NCBI GenBank assembly: GCA_016789655.1
Contig: JAEUQV010000035.1
Coordinates: 1 to 46,909, forward strand
DNA from: Candidatus Saccharimonadota bacterium
GTDB lineage: Bacteria; Patescibacteriota; Saccharimonadia; Saccharimonadales; UBA4665
Reading direction: 5' to 3'
DNA: 46,909 nucleotides
The notes below the pieces were generated by a model. It was given only the letters and a program-made list of their open reading frames with translations. It did no database searches and was not told the origin of the DNA. Within the stretch, counting starts at the first letter, position 1. The number at the start of each line of letters is the position of its first letter. This document shows positions 7,278 to 15,833 of this stretch, piece after piece. The position numbers and the translations under genes are program-made.

Positions 7278-8207
7278 GTGCGGTGGGGTAAGAAAAAACA
7301 ACCGAAACCACTTATCGCTGGGCGTGATCGCTCGGTTCCACGTACTCCTGCCCAACCAGTCTTTTCATATCACTCATATAGAGCAAAGCCTTCGCTGTAT
7401 GAGCGTGAAACCATCCGTACGGATGCGCCTAGGAAGAGACTTGCCTATGCGTACAACAAAATACCCTGGGTAGCTTCATGGCGACAGGGCGTTGTGTATT
7501 GGGTATGTTTGATGGTCATTGTCCTATGTGCAGCGAAGGTGCTTATAGTGGTACCACAAAGTAGAATCGTAGTGACCGATAATCAAGCGGATGTAGATCT
7601 ACCACAAGCTGAGTATGCGCAATATGCGAACAGAGCACTTCGAAGCAATTTACTCAACACGATGAAACCTACCCTTAATACAAATGGCATTGCCCGTAAC
7701 ATGGAGCAAAAATACCCAGAGCTTTCAAGCGTAGTTGTCGAGGTACCACTTATCGGGAACCGTCCGGTGGTATACGTGGCGGCCGAGAAGCCTGTCTTTG
7801 TGCTCGAAACGACTAGTCAACGCTACACCATTAGCCCCAGCGGCTACGTGCTATCAGAGCTTACTATGTCAGCCCCATCCACACTTGTACGCCTGAAAGA
7901 GTCGAGCAATCGCCAACCCAAACCAGGCAGCCGCTATTTTGCCGGCTCAACGGTAACATTTGCTGGTACTTTGGCATATGAACTTACAAAGGCGCAGTAT
8001 AAAGTTGAATATCTAGAACTACCCATTAATGCCCCTTACGAAATAGACGTACGCCTGTCCGGCAAGCCATACTTAATTCGATTTAATCTGCAAGCAGATG
8101 TTATGCAACAGAGCGGGGGAGCGATTGCCACTCTCCGGCAGCTAGGCGCAAATGAGCCTAAACAATACCTGGATATGCGTGTGCTGGGCAGGGCTTACTA
8201 CAAGTAA
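7278..8207 (+). CDS. ftsQ: FtsQ/DivIB-like division protein
   Basis: 309 residues from a GTG start 5 nt after the murG stop, with AGGAAAGGGG just upstream inside murG. A long, basic, Pro-rich cytoplasmic N-terminus (about 1-70) is followed by one membrane segment (about 73-93). An extracytoplasmic part then has a POTRA-like section (AQYANRALRSNLL through VVEVPLIGNRPVVYVAAEKP, about 115-175) and a beta-rich domain. This order and the position right after murG are those of FtsQ/DivIB, which links early and late divisome proteins. Sequence conservation is low, as is usual for the family. Confidence 0.75.
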   Translation: MRWGKKKQPKPLIAGRDRSVPRTPAQPVFSYHSYRAKPSLYERETIRTDAPRKRLAYAYNKIPWVASWRQGVVYWVCLMVIVLCAAKVLIVVPQSRIVVTDNQADVDLPQAEYAQYANRALRSNLLNTMKPTLNTNGIARNMEQKYPELSSVVVEVPLIGNRPVVYVAAEKPVFVLETTSQRYTISPSGYVLSELTMSAPSTLVRLKESSNRQPKPGSRYFAGSTVTFAGTLAYELTKAQYKVEYLELPINAPYEIDVRLSGKPYLIRFNLQADVMQQSGGAIATLRQLGANEPKQYLDMRVLGRAYYK

Positions 8208-8479
8208 TCTCTCCTTTATCATTTCGCCTTGCCAGTCATTGGATACAGGGGAATTGAGATTGTACGGAGTATTCCCCCTATTGCTGCCCCACTCGAGTTC
8301 GTAAAATGTTCGTATTTAAATGTGAGTTTTAATTAAAAAACAATAGAATCATACAATAACAACCAAAAGTCAAATAAAATAAGAGCAGTAGGGTACAGAG
8401 AGGGGAAAGGCATATAAAAAAGTAAATCGCGTGAAAAAGCAAATGTTTTCACGATGAAACTGTGGAAAAGTCAAAAATA

Positions 8480-8527
8480 CTATACGAAACTAGTGTTTGC
8501 TAAAAAAAGCAAACACTAGGCGTATAG
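8480..8527. terminator. long palindromic hairpin, possible bidirectional terminator
   Basis: CTAGTGTTTGCT (8490-8501) pairs perfectly with AGCAAACACTAG (8508-8519) around six A residues. The stem is extended by CTATACG (8480-8486) pairing with CGTATAG (8521-8527) after a 3/1 internal loop, giving 19 base pairs in total. It lies between convergent transcription units. No long T tract adjoins it, so a terminator role is inferred mainly from position. Confidence 0.45.
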
Positions 8528-8622
8528 CGGCATAGCCGATTCTAAAGACGCAGACATGGAGCTACCGAAGCTGTTATGAGAGCATAAAATCTGCAAACGT
8601 AGCAGCATAATAAAACGCAAAA

Positions 8623-8673
8623 AGGCCTGCCCGGCATATACTTCCCCATAAGGGAGGTATTGGGAAAAAGGCC
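8623..8673. other. structured RNA-like hairpin
   Basis: ATACTTCCC (8638-8646) pairs with GGGAGGTAT (8652-8660), nine pairs with one G-U, around a 5-nt loop. The flanking GGCCT (8624-8628) and AGGCC (8669-8673) can pair across it. It might be part of a 3' UTR structure or a small RNA. No known RNA family was recognised. Confidence 0.35.
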
Positions 8674-8962
8674 CGTAAGTATTTTGTAACGACGCAAAAT
8701 ATACATTGTGCGACATATACACACTGTTCGTTTTCCATTCACTTACCCGAACTTCCCGGCTCGGTTTAAGGTTGCCTGGTTATTCAATGTGTGATTACAA
8801 AGCATGTCCGCCCTTTTTCGAGACTTGTATGATCATACTTCGTTTTGCATCTTCTTTATGTTTTATGGGCACACGTAGTTTCAGTGTTCGCATTTTGTCT
8901 AGAATGTGTGCGCCTTGATATGTATGACGTCGCGTTGCAACAGAGGTGGAACAGAGGTCGTG

Positions 8963-9418
8963 CTAGGGCTTTACAGAGGTGGCGTCGGTCTCTTCTTGCG
9001 TGGAGATGATGATTGCGCGCATAAGCAATTCTAGGTTTTCTAGGGTGGCGATTGCAGCCTTCGAAGCTTTGCTATCGTCTGAGGAGTCTTCACCGTAGCC
9101 GATTCTAGCAAGCTGAGAAGCAATAGATGCAAGCGACGTTCCGATTACTGTACGATCCAGCCTTTCGCTGCCGAAGCTGCAGGCGATTACTGGGGAGGGA
9201 TTTTCGGTAATGGAAAGTTCCCGCATATCTGCCTCAATACTTTCTCCATCTTGATAGCTTTTAGCTAATAATGTCCCCAAAAAGCCATTGAAATTGATTG
9301 CGTCTGGCATGGCTATAGTTAGGCTGCTTACCCTGCATCTGTCCACTGGCGTGAAAGCTACATCTATAACTGCTTGCGTGTCTTTATGTAACGCGGCGTG
9401 ATGGTCTACTATAGGCAA
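8963..9418 (-). CDS. hypothetical protein, 151 residues
   Basis: Unrecognised soluble protein. It starts MPIVDHHAALH, has a mixed alpha/beta look with SLTIAMPDAINFNGFLGTLL in the middle, an acidic, Ser-rich stretch near residues 108-118 and a hydrophobic helix (LENLELLMRAIIIST) near the end. It begins 3 nt after the stop of the preceding 244-residue ORF, so the two are almost certainly co-translated, and both lie behind the sigma4-HARE regulator. I recognise no motif and assign no function. Confidence 0.6.
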   Translation of the reverse strand: MPIVDHHAALHKDTQAVIDVAFTPVDRCRVSSLTIAMPDAINFNGFLGTLLAKSYQDGESIEADMRELSITENPSPVIACSFGSERLDRTVIGTSLASIASQLARIGYGEDSSDDSKASKAAIATLENLELLMRAIIISTQEETDATSVKP

Positions 9419-9421
9419 ATT

Positions 9422-10156
9422 TTAATTTTCTTTAGTTTGAGCTCCTGCAAAATATGTAGAAAATTCTGCTTTTCTATTTGAACCTGGGGTGAGATCGATC
9501 GTGCCACGAAGTGCGTCTTGGTTTTCGAGGGGTTCCCCTTCTGGGGTGCTGTTTTTAAGCCGATTACTAAAAAAACCGTAGGCTGATAAACCGCTTTGTC
9601 TTCGTGCTATCTCTTGCAGCATCTCCACTAAGCCACTAAGAGGTGTATCTGTTTCAGTGCTGCGTTGTGTTAAGTCGACTACATGCAGTCCCTCTCCGCC
9701 AAGTATGAGCGCGTCTTCGGGTAGATCTGCGATAGCATCTTGAGCATTTGGTTTGTCGTATAGCCCAAGCGCAATGAGGAGCCCTATATATGGGATTGTA
9801 TTTTCTGAGCTATTAAGTATCGAGCTTGGCGTAAGGTACAGGTCGGTCTCGCCGAGCGATACCGTCAAAACTGCCCTACCTAGCCTGCATGCTCGTGTGT
9901 CATATATGGTTTTCTCGACTGGTCCAGCTCCACGGGACGGGTTTACAAGTAGAGTTAGTTCGGTGTTGGCTACCAGTGGCGTTTCGGTGCCTGCAGCCGG
10001 TATGTTTACTCTGAGGCTGTCATCTAGGCTATCATCCGTGGGTGGGTCGATTATAGAACCAGCAACGAGTAATGCAGATAATACGCTGTATATTTCTGCA
10101 ATATTACTATCGCGGTTCGGGCCTCTTGCAGTATCTGCGGTCGTCGATTTTACCAT
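9422..10156 (-). CDS. hypothetical protein, 244 residues
   Basis: Unrecognised soluble protein. The start ATG at 10156 is preceded by an AAGGGACGG-like ribosome binding site; a TTG at 10162 is an alternative. It has a short hydrophobic stretch (IYSVLSALLVAGSII, about 22-36), then a Thr/Pro-rich acidic part and a beta-rich middle (RAVLTVSLGETDLYLTPS). It is the second gene of a minus-strand set: regulator (stop at 10181), this gene, and the 151-residue ORF 3 nt further on. The close packing implies an operon. Function unknown. Confidence 0.6.
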   Translation of the reverse strand: MVKSTTADTARGPNRDSNIAEIYSVLSALLVAGSIIDPPTDDSLDDSLRVNIPAAGTETPLVANTELTLLVNPSRGAGPVEKTIYDTRACRLGRAVLTVSLGETDLYLTPSSILNSSENTIPYIGLLIALGLYDKPNAQDAIADLPEDALILGGEGLHVVDLTQRSTETDTPLSGLVEMLQEIARRQSGLSAYGFFSNRLKNSTPEGEPLENQDALRGTIDLTPGSNRKAEFSTYFAGAQTKEN

Positions 10157-10180
10157 CTGCAAGCCGTCCCTTAGCGGAGG

Positions 10181-11209
10181 CTACTCGCTGAGTTCGTAGG
10201 TGGCTTTGGCGACGCGTTTAAACTGGGGTTTGCTCTGGAGGTTTAGGAGGATGGTGGTTTCTTTGACGAAACGGCTCTTTAAGACGCGCTGGACGATTTC
10301 GTCGCGGTGCAAAGGCTCTTTGGCTTCACGCAGAACTTCGGAGATAATGTCGGCGACAGTGCCTTTTTCGTAGCCCCATTCTTTAAGTGCATAGATACCT
10401 CGGCCGATAAGTACGAAACGCTTGTCTTTTATAAGCTCATTATGGATGGCCTGGGTAGTAACATCTTTTCTCTTGAAGTCGCTTGCTTTGATAGACTCGG
10501 CGATTTCATTGAAATGCATGTGCTGTTTGCGTTCGCTCAGGATAACGTAGATTTTATCTCGGATATTCTTTGGATTGACCGTAGGCCACTTGACAAGGCC
10601 CCAGCGACCATTGAGCGTAGCGAGCTGCTTGCTGATACTGGCGAGTGCAGTTGTATACACTTCTGAAGGCGTACCGGCAAGTTTTGTCAGCTCCTTAGTG
10701 CTGAGTGGCTGCCCTGCCTTTTTAACGGCGTCGACTATCTTGGCAACTTCTTTTTTGATGCTTGCGCTATCGTGTACTTTGCTGCTTCCTGCTGACTGGA
10801 AGAAGCTATCGTCTTCTGAAATGACGGAAATTTGAGGGCACAATTCAGTGAGGAATGCGAGACGGGATTGGTCGGTACGAGTATTTTCAGCGGTCAGTTT
10901 AGCTGCAAGCGCCGTAATGCGGGCGGTTTCGCCAATGGTTGTAAGTGTGTCTATGATGGCAGCTTCGGCGTCGGTGATGTGTGGAAGCTCGACGCCCATA
11001 GTTCGAAGCTTGGTCATGACCGATTTTTCTAGCTGTCGGACACGCTCTCGAGTAATGCCAAGAAGCTCGCCAATTTGTTCGAGGGTTTCCTTGCGGTCAA
11101 ATAAGCCGTACCGGCGTGCGATGATTTCGCGCTCACGTTCGCGGTCTATGCTACTGAGGATGTCTTGAACAATCGCTTCAGTATTGAGTACGGCTGATTT
11201 ATCTGTCAT
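10181..11209 (-). CDS. sigma-70 region 4 / HARE-HTH fusion transcription regulator
   Basis: 342 residues. The N-terminus (about 1-75) is a sigma-70 region 4-type helix-turn-helix with the ARRYGLF...TLEQIGELLGITRERVRQLE signature that binds -35 elements. A linker leads to winged-helix parts, including a HARE-HTH-like segment near 205-275 (IYVILSERKQHMHFNEIAESI) and a second related repeat near 280-342. HARE-HTH is also found in the RNA polymerase delta subunit. There is no region 2, so it is not a full sigma factor; a global transcription modulator is the likely role. A consensus promoter (11220-11248) and AGAGG ribosome binding site precede it. Confidence 0.8.
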   Translation of the reverse strand: MTDKSAVLNTEAIVQDILSSIDREREREIIARRYGLFDRKETLEQIGELLGITRERVRQLEKSVMTKLRTMGVELPHITDAEAAIIDTLTTIGETARITALAAKLTAENTRTDQSRLAFLTELCPQISVISEDDSFFQSAGSSKVHDSASIKKEVAKIVDAVKKAGQPLSTKELTKLAGTPSEVYTTALASISKQLATLNGRWGLVKWPTVNPKNIRDKIYVILSERKQHMHFNEIAESIKASDFKRKDVTTQAIHNELIKDKRFVLIGRGIYALKEWGYEKGTVADIISEVLREAKEPLHRDEIVQRVLKSRFVKETTILLNLQSKPQFKRVAKATYELSE

Positions 11210-11219
11210 AATTACCTCT

Positions 11220-11248
11220 ACTATAAAACTTTTAGTTTACAAAGTCAA
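11220..11248 (-). promoter_or_regulatory. strong promoter of the sigma4-HARE operon
   Basis: Read on the minus strand, TTGACT (11248-11243) and TATAGT (11225-11220) are separated by exactly 17 bp. Transcription would begin only a few nucleotides before the AGAGG ribosome binding site and the ATG at 11209, so the leader is very short. Confidence 0.75.
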
Positions 11249-11647
11249 CACAATTTTATACACACATGCTTCGTAAGGTCGTACTTACTCTCCCACCACT
11301 TTTTGCACTCGTCTAGTAATGTGCACTAACAAGTTTATTGTAGCATAAAAATTGACTCTACTACACACAGTATGTTGTAAAAGTTAACGAGCTCATGTTT
11401 TGCCTGTGGACAAAGTTAGTTTTTAGTGCGATGCCTCTAGTATATAGAAGATGGCGCGAAAGACTTCCCTGTTAAGTATTAATCCCAGATAAAACAGAGT
11501 AGTTCTTGCGCGGGAACGGCACATTCCGGGCGAAAAACTCTGCCCCCTCATTTCGCTGTTCCTCAATACGGCCGCTCCGGAGCCCTTTTTTCATCCCAGA
11601 TTGCACCATTTTGCGCAAGTCCTAACAGAGGTTAATTACACATGATA
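11249..11647. other. gene-free interval between the sigma4-HARE gene and topA
   Basis: About 400 nt without a credible ORF. The left part is AT-rich upstream DNA of the regulator. The right part (about 11480-11610) is GC-richer, with short palindromes such as GCTCCGGAGC followed by a T run near 11571-11592, which could terminate plus-strand transcripts. It resembles the palindrome-dense intergenic DNA found elsewhere in the window. Confidence 0.4.
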
Positions 11648-13978
11648 TTACGATGATCGCTTGCGGCGGAACGGTGGTCGGCGCTTGCTCTCAGACGCTT
11701 CAGCTAAGAGCTTGAGCGCTTGTTCATGTGAAATGCTTCGAGGGTCAGTTTGCTTATCGATCTTGGCATTCTTCTTGCCATCGGTGATGTATGGCCCCCA
11801 TCGACCGTTCAATACTTTAACGCCATCACCGAAGTCCGCTATATTCTTTTCGGCATCTGCTTGTAGTTTTGCGGTATACAATTCTCGCGCCGTAAGGAGG
11901 TCGATGTCGTGTGGATCGTGTGGTTTTATGCTCACGAAGAGCTTCCCTATTTGGATGTAAGGGCCAAAACGACCGACGTTTGCTCTGATATCCTGCCCGT
12001 CTTCAGTTTGACCGACCAACCTAGGCAGCTCAAATGCCCGGAGGGCCTGTTCTAGTGTTACGGTCTCGATGCTGGCACCCTTGGGCATGGGTGCGAACGT
12101 TGGTTTATCGTCTTTGGACTTGCTATCACCCAATTGTAGGAGCGGACCAAACCGCCCGAAGCGAGCGTAGATTGTCTTTCCTGTCTTGGGGTCGATACCG
12201 ACTTCCCTAGCTTGGGCGACACTTGCACGATCGATAGAGCTACTTTTATCTACCAGCTGGTGGAAGGGCTCGTAAAAGCTGCGTAACATGGTGTTTCGCT
12301 CCAGCTTGGCATCGGCAATATCATCAAAATGTTCCTCGACACTGGCGGTAAAACCGTAGTCGATAACCGGTTCAAAATGCTCTGTCAAAAAGTCGGCGAT
12401 AAGCTGGCCGCTGGCTGTCGCTACGAGCTTGCCTTTGGTTGCGCCGGTGTTTTCCTGCACAACTTGCCGTGCTACATCACCGGCTGGCAATTGCAGCGTA
12501 AGCTCAATAATGTCTCGGGGAGTACCTTCGGAATCACCCTTTTCTGCGTATCCTCGCGTCTGGATGGTGTTGATTATGGTTGCATATGTACTCGGCCGGC
12601 CTATCCCAAGCTCCTCTAATTTTTTTACCAAGCTACCTTCGGTGTATCGAGCTGGTGGTCTTGCGAACATTTGACGGGATTGGGCGGCTTTGAGTGACAG
12701 TTGATCACCGGTAGCGACTTTAGGTAGAATAGTGTCTTCCTTGCCACGACCATACACTCGCATGAAGCCATCAAAGGTAATAACTTCACCCTTTGACTCA
12801 AGAGTGAGCGCTTTTGACGTAGGGCGTGAGGCATCAATCTGGATGGTAATCTTAGTTTTTTCGAGTCGCGCCGGAGCCATCTGACTGGCTAACGTGCGAC
12901 GACGGATGAGATCGTAGAGCTTTTGGTCATAAGAATCATTGCTGGCGACTTCTACACTGATATCGGTCGGGCGGATCGCTTCATGAGCTTCTTGTGCGCT
13001 TGCTGACTTCGTTTTAAATGTTCGCGCCACCGAATACTCTGCGCCGAATTGCCGTGATATGTAGCTAGCGGCTGCTGCGATGGCTTGCTGGCTGAGGTTA
13101 ACTGAGTCGGTACGCATATAGGTAATCTTGCCCGCCTGATACAGCTTTTGGGCGGCTGTCATAGTGGCTCGTGACCCAAACCCTAGTTTGGCATTGGCTT
13201 CTTGTTGTAGTGTACTGGTCGTAAATGGCGCTCCCGGGTTGCGGGTTCCAGGGGTCGTGGACACATCCGAGACGCGGAATGAGGCATCTGCGAGGCTGCC
13301 CAGGAAGTTGTGAGCTTCAGCTTCAGTGCTAAAACGGTGAGGCAGTTCAGCCTCAAATGTATCTTGGTCATGAGTTAACTGAGCGATTACTCTGAACTGT
13401 GACGAACCAGCAAATGCTGTTATTTCTCGCTCTCTCTCGACGAGAAGCCGTACGGCCGGACTCTGCACTCGGCCTGCACTTTTCCCGCCGGGTACTTTTT
13501 GCCAGACTACCGGGCTTAACTCGAAACCGACAATACGGTCGAGAATCTGGCGCGCCTGCTGGGCTTGGACCAGGTGCATATCGACGGTGCGAGGTTGCTG
13601 TATGGCTTTTGTGATGGCATCTTTGGTGATTTCATGGAAAACAATGCGGTTTGTCTTGGCGGAGTCAAGACCCAGTACTTCGCATAAGTGCCAGGCGATA
13701 GCCTCCCCTTCGCGGTCTTCGTCGGTTGCGAGCCATACAGTACTAGCAGCTTTGACGGCTTTTTTTAATTCGGCAATAACCTTTTTTTTCTCCGGGTCAA
13801 CTTCGTACACGGTGGCAAAATTGTTTTTGACGTCAACTGGTGGAGTGCCATCTTTGGTTTTTTTAGGGATTGCACGGATGTGGCCGATGCTGCTCAGCAC
13901 ATGAAAATCGCTACCGAGATACTTCTCGATAGTTTTTGCTTTTGCTGGGCTCTCTACTATGACCAGGTTTTTTGCCAT
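11648..13978 (-). CDS. topA: DNA topoisomerase I (type IA)
   Basis: 776 residues. The TOPRIM domain opens the protein (LVIVESPAKAKTIEKYLG at 5-22; ATDEDREGEAIAWHL at 84-98, with the metal-binding DxDxE acidic residues). The catalytic tyrosine is Tyr287 in ITYMRTDSVNLS. Later come ARYTEGSLVKKLEELGIGRPSTYA and three C-terminal repeats of the type GRFGPxLQLGD/GRFGPYIQIG/GRWGPYITDG in place of Cys zinc ribbons. The tail is very basic. It relaxes negative supercoils. A 16-bp palindrome overlaps its likely promoter just upstream. Confidence 0.96.
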   Translation of the reverse strand: MAKNLVIVESPAKAKTIEKYLGSDFHVLSSIGHIRAIPKKTKDGTPPVDVKNNFATVYEVDPEKKKVIAELKKAVKAASTVWLATDEDREGEAIAWHLCEVLGLDSAKTNRIVFHEITKDAITKAIQQPRTVDMHLVQAQQARQILDRIVGFELSPVVWQKVPGGKSAGRVQSPAVRLLVEREREITAFAGSSQFRVIAQLTHDQDTFEAELPHRFSTEAEAHNFLGSLADASFRVSDVSTTPGTRNPGAPFTTSTLQQEANAKLGFGSRATMTAAQKLYQAGKITYMRTDSVNLSQQAIAAAASYISRQFGAEYSVARTFKTKSASAQEAHEAIRPTDISVEVASNDSYDQKLYDLIRRRTLASQMAPARLEKTKITIQIDASRPTSKALTLESKGEVITFDGFMRVYGRGKEDTILPKVATGDQLSLKAAQSRQMFARPPARYTEGSLVKKLEELGIGRPSTYATIINTIQTRGYAEKGDSEGTPRDIIELTLQLPAGDVARQVVQENTGATKGKLVATASGQLIADFLTEHFEPVIDYGFTASVEEHFDDIADAKLERNTMLRSFYEPFHQLVDKSSSIDRASVAQAREVGIDPKTGKTIYARFGRFGPLLQLGDSKSKDDKPTFAPMPKGASIETVTLEQALRAFELPRLVGQTEDGQDIRANVGRFGPYIQIGKLFVSIKPHDPHDIDLLTARELYTAKLQADAEKNIADFGDGVKVLNGRWGPYITDGKKNAKIDKQTDPRSISHEQALKLLAEASESKRRPPFRRKRSS

Positions 13979-13982
13979 AAAC

Positions 13983-13998
13983 TTTATACCAGTATAAA
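13983..13998. promoter_or_regulatory. palindromic operator-like site upstream of topA
   Basis: TTTATAC and GTATAAA form a perfect 7-bp inverted repeat around 2 nt, 5 nt upstream of the topA ATG. On the minus strand it contains a TATACT-like -10 box, so a bound repressor would cover the promoter, and the transcript would be almost leaderless. The symmetry may also be an incidental result of -10-like sequence on both strands. Confidence 0.4.
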
Positions 13999-14258
13999 CA
14001 CTTTACGAAATATAGCTAGCGACCAAGCATAGCGCGGCAAGGTAGGTTTCGTCAATAGCGATTTTCATCTATGCTTGAAGCATCTGAGCATATTCGACCT
14101 TCGCACATTGTTATTTCCGTTCCCCTCTTGGGCATCCTAGCCCTATGATCCGGTTCAAGCGGCAGGCGTCGGATGGAATCTAAGATTAGAAAAGAGACAA
14201 TAGTGAATTGGGATTGGAGAATTGATTGAAAATGATGAATGATTAAAGACCTACTACA

Positions 14259-15125
14259 TTAATTCGGAGCCCAATGGTTATTTCCAAGGGGGTGGATTTT
14301 GCCTGAGAGTTCAAGCATGGTCAGCGTTTGAGTATATATGTCTGCGGAAAGATTGGTTTGGATGAGTAGCTGGTACCCATCGCTGACTCCATTGTACAGT
14401 AGGTCTAGTATTGCCTGCTCATCAGCATTTTCACCCTTGTGTACGTAGGCGGTACGATTGAGATTTTCGGCGCCAATGATATGCAGTATATCCTCTACAC
14501 AGGTAACGGGCGTTGCTCCGGCTTTAATGAGGTTATTGCAGCCGACACTGTGGGGGCTGGTTATGTTGCCAGGTACTACCATCACATCTCTCCCCTGTTC
14601 AAGAGCAAAACGGGCCGTGTGTAACGTACCGCTTTTATCACTTGCTTCGATGATAAGCAGTGCCTGGGAAAGCCCGGCAACTATGCGATTGCGTGCTACG
14701 AAGTTTTGCTTAAAACTGGGAGTTCCGACTGGATACTCAGAAATGATTGCCCCACCCTGCTCCAGTAGCCGCTGAGCGAGTATTGTGTTACTTGCTGGAT
14801 ATATTTCATCAAGACCGTTGGCTAGTACAGCGAGATGCGGGCCTTGCCCGCTCCGCACGGCAGCCTCATGTGCAATGGCATCAACACCAAGGGCTAAGCC
14901 GCTTACTATGGATATGCCACGTTCTGCTAACTGCGATGCCAGCAATTCGGCAACGGAACGCCCATAGGGGGTAACCCCTCGGCTGCCCACAATGGCTACA
15001 CGCGGCCGTGCCAGCCATTCCTCAGGATCAAGGCCAAGGTAATACAATTGCTTCGGTGGCGTAGCAATGGTGCGCAGTACCGAAGGGTAAGCATTATCGT
15101 CTAATGTAATCTTTTTTACTTTCAT
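14259..15125 (-). CDS. dprA: DprA/Smf, DNA-processing protein for natural transformation
   Basis: 288 residues carrying the Rossmann-like DprA core: VAIVGSRGVTPYGR near 44-57, SIVSGLALGVDAIAHEAA near 72-89, GAIISEYPVGTPSFKQNFVARNRIVAGLS near 130-158, and GSNNLIKxGATPV-like GCNNLIKAGATPV near 197-209. A short C-terminal winged-helix-like part follows. DprA protects incoming single-stranded DNA and loads RecA during transformation, so a competence pathway is implied, as is common in Saccharibacteria. The start at 15125 lies 20 bp from a divergent promoter at 15145. Confidence 0.92.
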   Translation of the reverse strand: MKVKKITLDDNAYPSVLRTIATPPKQLYYLGLDPEEWLARPRVAIVGSRGVTPYGRSVAELLASQLAERGISIVSGLALGVDAIAHEAAVRSGQGPHLAVLANGLDEIYPASNTILAQRLLEQGGAIISEYPVGTPSFKQNFVARNRIVAGLSQALLIIEASDKSGTLHTARFALEQGRDVMVVPGNITSPHSVGCNNLIKAGATPVTCVEDILHIIGAENLNRTAYVHKGENADEQAILDLLYNGVSDGYQLLIQTNLSADIYTQTLTMLELSGKIHPLGNNHWAPN

Positions 15126-15144
15126 ACGAAATCATGAAAAAGTA

Positions 15145-15173
15145 TTGACAATATCTCATGTTTTTGCTAAAAT
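15145..15173 (+). promoter_or_regulatory. consensus sigma70 promoter of a non-coding transcript
   Basis: TTGACA (15145-15150) and TAAAAT (15168-15173) are exactly 17 bp apart, with a TG-containing T-rich spacer. It points away from dprA into a 400-nt region without an ORF, which ends at a strong terminator at 15574. Confidence 0.75.
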
Positions 15174-15179
15174 TGCAAT

Positions 15180-15574
15180 TCGTAAGCGGTTATCACCGTT
15201 TTAAGTACCTTATATCCCCATTCTAACAATTTGTTAGATTGTTTTAGAACGTGCCATAGCGGTCGTAAGACCGTTCCAAAAGTTGTTACCCTCCACTTTT
15301 CTCTTGGCGTCTCCAGCAAAGCTGGAAGCGTTCTAAAACATACTAACCCCTTTAACTAGGATCACACAAAAGTCTTTGGCTTTGTGTGAACCCCAGAAAA
15401 ACCAATGAATCTGGACGATTTCTGATCGCTTTGCGGCCAGAGGGCACGTCATCGCCTAAGCCATAGATGCACGATGCTTCATTCTCTGTGGGTGGGTTGA
15501 AGGGTGGAGGGAGGCGACCTCGGTCGCCTCCATAAAAAGCCTGTAGCGGTGCCCACCCCCTCTACAGGCTTTTT
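15180..15574 (+). ncRNA. candidate structured non-coding RNA of about 395 nt
   Basis: The unit has its own consensus promoter and a terminator: AAAAAGCCTGTAG (15534-15546) pairs perfectly with CTACAGGCTTTTT (15562-15574). Inside, GTTTTAGAACG (15241-15251) pairs perfectly with CGTTCTAAAAC (15329-15339), enclosing two hairpins (CGGTC/GACCG at 15260-15273; TCCAGC/GCTGGA at 15312-15326). Downstream are a CACACAAA/TTTGTGTG hairpin near 15363-15390 and a 10-bp hairpin at 15510-15531. No long ORF is present. I looked for RNase P, tmRNA and SRP signatures and found none, so the family is unknown. The downstream hairpins could also reflect inserted palindromic repeats. Confidence 0.55.
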
Positions 15575-15833
15575 ATGTATACTTGCAAAAATTCTAGATT
15601 AGTCTCACCTCCTCAGGGCATCGCTTCGCCACTTACGTGGCTCGCTTATGCGCCCGCTTCACCCCCGCCCACCTACCTCCGGCAGGCCCGCGACTGCGCG
15701 TATTTCAGCATAGCTGAACCGGCAGATCGCCCTAAGGAACAGTCACAGACTGTTCTCACTCTCTCTTCGAATCGGCTGGGCGCCGGCGCTTCGCACCGGT
15801 GCCTGCGGAACAGGGCACATCAGAAGGCGGTTT
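15562..15833. repeat. palindrome-dense GC-rich intergenic DNA
   Basis: After the terminator, about 240 nt hold stacked short palindromes: GAACAGTC/GACTGTTC around ACA near 15739-15757, TTCAGC/GCTGAA near 15705-15720, and a GCCGGCGC-TTCG hairpin near 15780-15800. A 95-codon ORF in this stretch looks like a by-product of GC-rich sequence. It resembles the R1-type palindromic repeats and the array at 34130-34377, and probably consists of degenerate or nested repeat elements. Confidence 0.45.

Larger units (their letters stand above)
8208..8962. other. 755-nt gene-free, hairpin-rich interval
   Basis: Between the end of the division cluster and the convergent minus-strand operon I see no supportable gene; the short ORFs here look random. 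There are clear structures: CGTGAAAA/TTTTCACG at 8430-8453, a very long hairpin at 8480-8527, and a two-tier hairpin at 8623-8673. The left half is A-rich. It could contain a small RNA or serve as a convergent terminator zone. Confidence 0.5.

Noticed and set aside
8706-8918. 70-codon ORF in the gap after the ftsQ-like gene
   Set aside because: No ribosome binding site; composition random, Cys/Phe/Ser-rich, no neighbours in operon arrangement.
15180-15574. RNase P RNA, tmRNA or SRP RNA
   Set aside because: The conserved cores (for example the GAGGAAAGTCC of RNase P, the tmRNA tag frame and 3' CCA end, and the GGAAGG-loop of SRP) were not found.
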